From: Flavobacterium sp. Leaf82
GTDB lineage: Bacteria; Bacteroidota; Bacteroidia; Flavobacteriales; Flavobacteriaceae
Assembly: GCF_001422725.1 (NCBI RefSeq)
Contig: NZ_LMMA01000037.1
Span: 104,927 to 168,926, forward strand
DNA length: 64,000 bases
Direction of reading: 5' to 3'
In this document: piece after piece, positions 60,948-64,000 of the stretch
How the letters are laid out: each line of letters begins with the position of its first letter
How positions within the stretch are numbered: the first letter of the stretch is position 1
The notes under the pieces: model-generated
The model's database searches: none
Told to the model about the DNA's origin: nothing
The model's input: the letters and a program-made list of their open reading frames with translations, nothing else
Translations under genes and position numbers: made by a program

Positions 60948-61687
60948 TTTAGTAAAAACCCTATTATTTTCCACAAAAAGCGCATTCTAATTTTAAATGG
61001 TGAAAAAACAATTCCATTCATTTTAAGTGCTTTCTGAATTTCTTCTGTTATTAATTTGTAAGATGCAGTACCGGAACTACTTAAGCCACCAACCAACATT
61101 GCGGTTGTTGTTATACCTGAATATTTCCAACTTATATTGTTTTTCAAAAAAAACCTAGTAATCAATTCATAATCAGCACCAATTTTAAAGCCTAAATCAT
61201 AATTGCCAAATTTAGCAAATAGCTCTTTTTTTAAAAAAATAGAAGGATGAGGAGGCATAAATCCAATTATAAGTTTTTCAGGATTCCAATACTTTGAAGA
61301 GTACAATCTTACGATTTTCCCATTTTCTTTATGTTGATTAATATCTCCCACAGAAGCATCGATATTGTTTTTAATATGAAAATCTACTATTTCAGCAATT
61401 ACAGTATCTGAATTAAAAGTATCATCCGAGTTAAGAATTCCTATTAAATCGCCAGTTGCCAAGTTAATCCCTTTATTCATAGCATCATAAAGTCCATTAT
61501 CAGGCTCTGAAATCCACTTACTAATCTTATCTGTATGTTTTTCAATTAAAAGAACTGTTGTGTCTTTTGATTTTCCATCAACTATAATATATTCTATATC
61601 CTTGTATGTCTGATTTGCAACAGAAAGAATTGTTTTTTCAATAGTCATTGCACTATTATAGCAGACTGTAATTATTGATACTCTCAT
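60944..61687 (-). CDS. Glycosyltransferase family 2 (WcaA-like)
   Basis: This 247-residue GT-A enzyme begins VSIITVCYNSAMTIEKTILSV, has IVDGKSKDTT and EPDNGLYDAMNKGI, and the metal motif ILNSDDTFNSDTV. EPDxGxYDAMNKG is typical of GT2 enzymes near the colanic acid type. Its stop and the next start overlap as ATGA, and its start shares one base with the GT4 stop. Its specificity is unknown. Confidence 0.91.
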   Translation of the reverse strand: MRVSIITVCYNSAMTIEKTILSVANQTYKDIEYIIVDGKSKDTTVLLIEKHTDKISKWISEPDNGLYDAMNKGINLATGDLIGILNSDDTFNSDTVIAEIVDFHIKNNIDASVGDINQHKENGKIVRLYSSKYWNPEKLIIGFMPPHPSIFLKKELFAKFGNYDLGFKIGADYELITRFFLKNNISWKYSGITTTAMLVGGLSSSGTASYKLITEEIQKALKMNGIVFSPFKIRMRFLWKIIGFLLK

Positions 61688-62766
61688 TATTTGTATAATT
61701 CTTTATATACATTCATTGTTTCGTTATAACATTTCTCCCAAGAAAATTCACTTCCTCTTTCGAATCCTTTTTTTATTATTTTATCTCTATTATTATCAAT
61801 TTTTAAAACAGCTTCATTAAAAGAATCAATTTCAAGCTTATCAATCAAAACTCCTGCACCCTGAGACACTTCAGATATTGAAGATGCATTTAAAGCGATA
61901 AAAGGACAACCAGCGTTCATCGCTTCTAGCAAAGGTATTCCAAAACCTTCATAAGATGACGGATATATTAATGCATAAGCTTCATTATATAACTGATTCA
62001 ATTTTTCGTTATCAACATTCATTAATAATTCCCATCTATCTACCAACAAATTATTTAAAATAAATAACTCTTTTTTACTCAATTTAGAGCCTACAATTTT
62101 TAATTTATATCGTTTGTCCATTTGAGCAACTGCTTGTACACAAAAATCAAAGTTTTTATATGTGGCTCTGGAGCCTACAAAAAGGAAATATAAAGATTCA
62201 GATTTATTAATTTCAAGCTCTGAAATGTTATAATAATCTGATGACACACCATTATATACAACTTTAATTTCTTTATTTGAAAACTCCGGGAAGAAATAAA
62301 GCAAATCCTTCTTTGTGTTTTCAGATATGCATAATACAACATCAGCAGCATTTATTGCTTTTCTTTTTTGTGATGAATGTACCCATCTTTTCAATCCTCG
62401 ACTAAAATGCTCATACGTAAAGTCGTGAACAGTGACGACCTCTTTTACAATATTGTTTTTCTTTACTTTCTTACTAAGTGTTCTGTAGTAAGAAGAATGA
62501 AAAATAAAATTGCTGTTTTTTATTTTTAAATCTATTTCTCTATATCTTGAAAATTTTTTTTCTGGATAAACTTTATCGCTAAGTAAATTTGTAGGTAGAA
62601 TATTTAAATGTTTTCTAAAAATATTTTCAGATCTACTTTTTTCTTCAATGAATAAAGAATTAATTTTTTCTTGTTTTAAAACTTTATGAATAAGTTCATA
62701 CCAATATACAGAAATACCTCCCGATTTTTGAAGTGAAAAAATAATATTATCAAGTATTATGTTCAT
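61687..62766 (-). CDS. Glycosyltransferase family 4
   Basis: This 359-residue GT-B enzyme has FSLQKSGGISVYWYELI at the N-terminus, VTVHDFTYEHF, and in the donor half FVGSRATYKNFDFCVQAV and IYPSSYEGFGIPLLEAMNAGCPF with the EX7E pair. This is the mannosyl/rhamnosyl-type GT4 group seen in O-antigen loci, but the exact sugar is unknown. Its stop shares a base with the downstream GT2 start. Confidence 0.92.
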   Translation of the reverse strand: MNIILDNIIFSLQKSGGISVYWYELIHKVLKQEKINSLFIEEKSRSENIFRKHLNILPTNLLSDKVYPEKKFSRYREIDLKIKNSNFIFHSSYYRTLSKKVKKNNIVKEVVTVHDFTYEHFSRGLKRWVHSSQKRKAINAADVVLCISENTKKDLLYFFPEFSNKEIKVVYNGVSSDYYNISELEINKSESLYFLFVGSRATYKNFDFCVQAVAQMDKRYKLKIVGSKLSKKELFILNNLLVDRWELLMNVDNEKLNQLYNEAYALIYPSSYEGFGIPLLEAMNAGCPFIALNASSISEVSQGAGVLIDKLEIDSFNEAVLKIDNNRDKIIKKGFERGSEFSWEKCYNETMNVYKELYK

Positions 62767-62833
62767 ATTATATTACTGTAGTTTTATTAATAAAGAAGTA
62801 ATTCTTCATTAGTATATTTTAATTTTAAGTTAA

Positions 62834-63913
62834 CTAATTAAAAATAGTTTTAAAGGGGACATATGAATCATAACTTACTCCATTTATTGTTACATATAAT
62901 CTCATTAAGAAATATACAATAAAGATGAAAAATAAAAAAAATCTTAAATCGTTCTTCTTTATATTATTTAATATTAGGGGAACTATTATTATAGAAGCCA
63001 TATCGTATACGAAGGACAATCTAACTAAAGCGACGGAGATAGATATAGTACTGAAATAAATTAAAATTCCAACCCAATATAAATTTAAATATCCTCGAAA
63101 CTCTACACCTCGTTTTTCAAGCAAAATAAGAAAGTACAACGATAACATAAATATAAAAATCTTATTAACGAAGCCTTTAAAAATTATTTGTGCCATAGGG
63201 ATTTCAACACCAAATGCATCTTCACCATTTTCGATATAAAATTGTATTTTACTTTGAGCCATTCCCCCAAAGACTGATCCTAAACTTAGCATTAGGTTTG
63301 AAAGGAAAACTGTCAACATTAAACTAAGTCCAATACTAAGAATCATCACAATTGGACGAATTTTCATAGGATAAACCCACCATGCAATAAGAAAAATCAA
63401 TGATGTTCTATGAAATAACATTGCTAGAGATAACATTAACAAGAATTTCAATAACTTTCTCTCTTGAATATACCTTATCGAAAAAAATAATATTACAGTA
63501 GCTATCGATTGTCTTACAAAAAAAATATTTCCAAATGAGGTACTCCACAGAAATAAAAGAGATGTAACAGGATAAGGACTAAATTTCAAAATTGCACTAC
63601 TCTGAAATGCAAATAGAATTATTGCCGATAAAAAAAGTAGTACCGTATAATTATCAAATATAATTTTTACAAATTCGTTTATTCTCGCAAATCCCCATTC
63701 GAACTCACTCTCTAAATTCCATTCAATTGAAGATTCAAAAAAAACATTATAAGCATCCCAGTCTGTTCCAGTTTTCCATCTTATAAATGAAAGCACAAAT
63801 AGAAAAAAGCTTAAAAAAACAAAAAAGAACTTGTTTTCTAACTGTCTAAGTCCATAAATTTCAAATCCTGAAAAAATAGCTAATACAGTAAAAATTAAAA
63901 AATATAATATCAT
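62834..63913 (-). CDS. EpsG-family membrane protein (polysaccharide polymerase candidate)
   Basis: This 359-residue polytopic protein has about ten hydrophobic segments. FIRWKTGTDWDAYNVFF at about 43-59 is the R-x-x-T-G-x-D-W/Y signature of the EpsG family. It is distinct in sequence from the EpsG protein at 55755-56819, so it is unlikely to be a recent copy. It is the first complete gene of the locus in the window. A TAATTTTG box lies 54 bases before its ATG, and the locus may continue beyond the right edge. Confidence 0.87.
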   Translation of the reverse strand: MILYFLIFTVLAIFSGFEIYGLRQLENKFFFVFLSFFLFVLSFIRWKTGTDWDAYNVFFESSIEWNLESEFEWGFARINEFVKIIFDNYTVLLFLSAIILFAFQSSAILKFSPYPVTSLLFLWSTSFGNIFFVRQSIATVILFFSIRYIQERKLLKFLLMLSLAMLFHRTSLIFLIAWWVYPMKIRPIVMILSIGLSLMLTVFLSNLMLSLGSVFGGMAQSKIQFYIENGEDAFGVEIPMAQIIFKGFVNKIFIFMLSLYFLILLEKRGVEFRGYLNLYWVGILIYFSTISISVALVRLSFVYDMASIIIVPLILNNIKKNDLRFFLFFIFIVYFLMRLYVTINGVSYDSYVPFKTIFN

Positions 63914-63966
63914 TTTTTCTTTATAACCCTATACAAATTAGTTAATTTCATAGTACCTATCAACTA

Positions 63967-63974
63967 CAAAATTA
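63967..63974 (-). promoter_or_regulatory. Possible TAnnTTTG promoter core before the right-end EpsG gene
   Basis: The minus strand reads TAATTTTG, a full match to the consensus, 54 bases before the ATG at 63913. The region is very AT-rich, so a chance match is possible. The next gene to the right is outside the window. Confidence 0.35.
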
Positions 63975-64000
63975 TCTCATCTAAAAAAGATGTTTCCTTT

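Noticed and set aside
15899..63913. UpxY/NusG-type antiterminator or invertible promoter as in Bacteroides capsule loci
   Set aside because: No small NusG-like gene is present and no inverted repeat pair flanks a promoter at the visible ends of the locus. The true upstream end lies outside the window, so this remains open there.
1..64000. tRNA, rRNA, insertion sequences, phage genes, toxin-antitoxin or defence systems
   Set aside because: I looked for tRNA-like cloverleaf ends, transposase or integrase motifs and typical defence domains, and none was recognised in any gene or spacer.

Overview
The window is AT-rich chromosomal DNA from a Bacteroidota member, most probably Flavobacterium or a close relative. 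The basis is indirect but consistent. There is a PorV/PorQ-family protein of the type IX secretion type, a DUF4105/Lnb-type protein, and the Flavobacteriia-like gene run kdsD-tatC-CMD-lptB. Several genes have matches to the Bacteroidota promoter core TAnnTTTG placed 30-55 bases before the start codon. Several starts are TTG or GTG with weak Shine-Dalgarno sequences. No tRNA, rRNA, insertion sequence or CRISPR array was recognised.

Left third (1-15.9 kb): mostly core genes on both strands. In order these are the tail of an unknown gene and its terminator, a secreted Xaa-Pro aminopeptidase, a quinone oxidoreductase, an unknown 363-residue protein, an FAD-dependent dehydrogenase, a conserved 79-residue protein, recQ, then kdsD-tatC-CMD-lptB. 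They are followed by a GH25 muramidase with pssA, and a PorV/PorQ-family protein with an Lnb-type membrane protein. The spacers between convergent genes carry inverted repeats built from three unrelated word families.

Right two thirds (15.9 kb to the right edge): one very long minus-strand cell-surface polysaccharide locus that continues past the window. Reading in the direction of transcription (right to left), the first block (63.9-49.6 kb) holds two EpsG-type polymerase candidates, two glycosyltransferases, nucleotide-sugar genes (WbpV-like reductase, gmd, fcl, a DegT aminotransferase with a cupin partner, rmlC, rmlD, rmlA and a PglF/WbpM-type dehydratase) and a WecA/WbpL-type initiating transferase. 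It ends at a good intrinsic terminator near 49.55 kb. The second block (49.4-15.9 kb) starts with the Wzm/Wzt ABC exporter and an FkbM methyltransferase. It continues through about seventeen glycosyltransferases interleaved with a CapE/CapF-like pair, neuA-neuB-neuC, an MBOAT/SGNH acylation pair, an alpha-1,2-fucosyltransferase and a degenerate deacetylase-like protein. It closes with an O-antigen-ligase-type protein and a second initiating transferase of the WbaP/ExoY type.

Together the genes predict a glycan, or several, containing fucose, a 6-deoxy-amino sugar, possibly rhamnose, and a CMP-activated nonulosonic acid (probably N-acetylneuraminate), with O-acylation and methylation. Unusual points are two initiating enzymes, three polymerase/ligase-type proteins beside a complete ABC exporter, about nineteen glycosyltransferases, no visible flippase and no rmlB. 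This suggests more than one glycan or a mosaic locus. The nearby lptB, pssA, Lnb and PorV-family genes make the whole window envelope-centred, which would fit attachment of type IX secreted proteins to A-LPS, but that link is inference.
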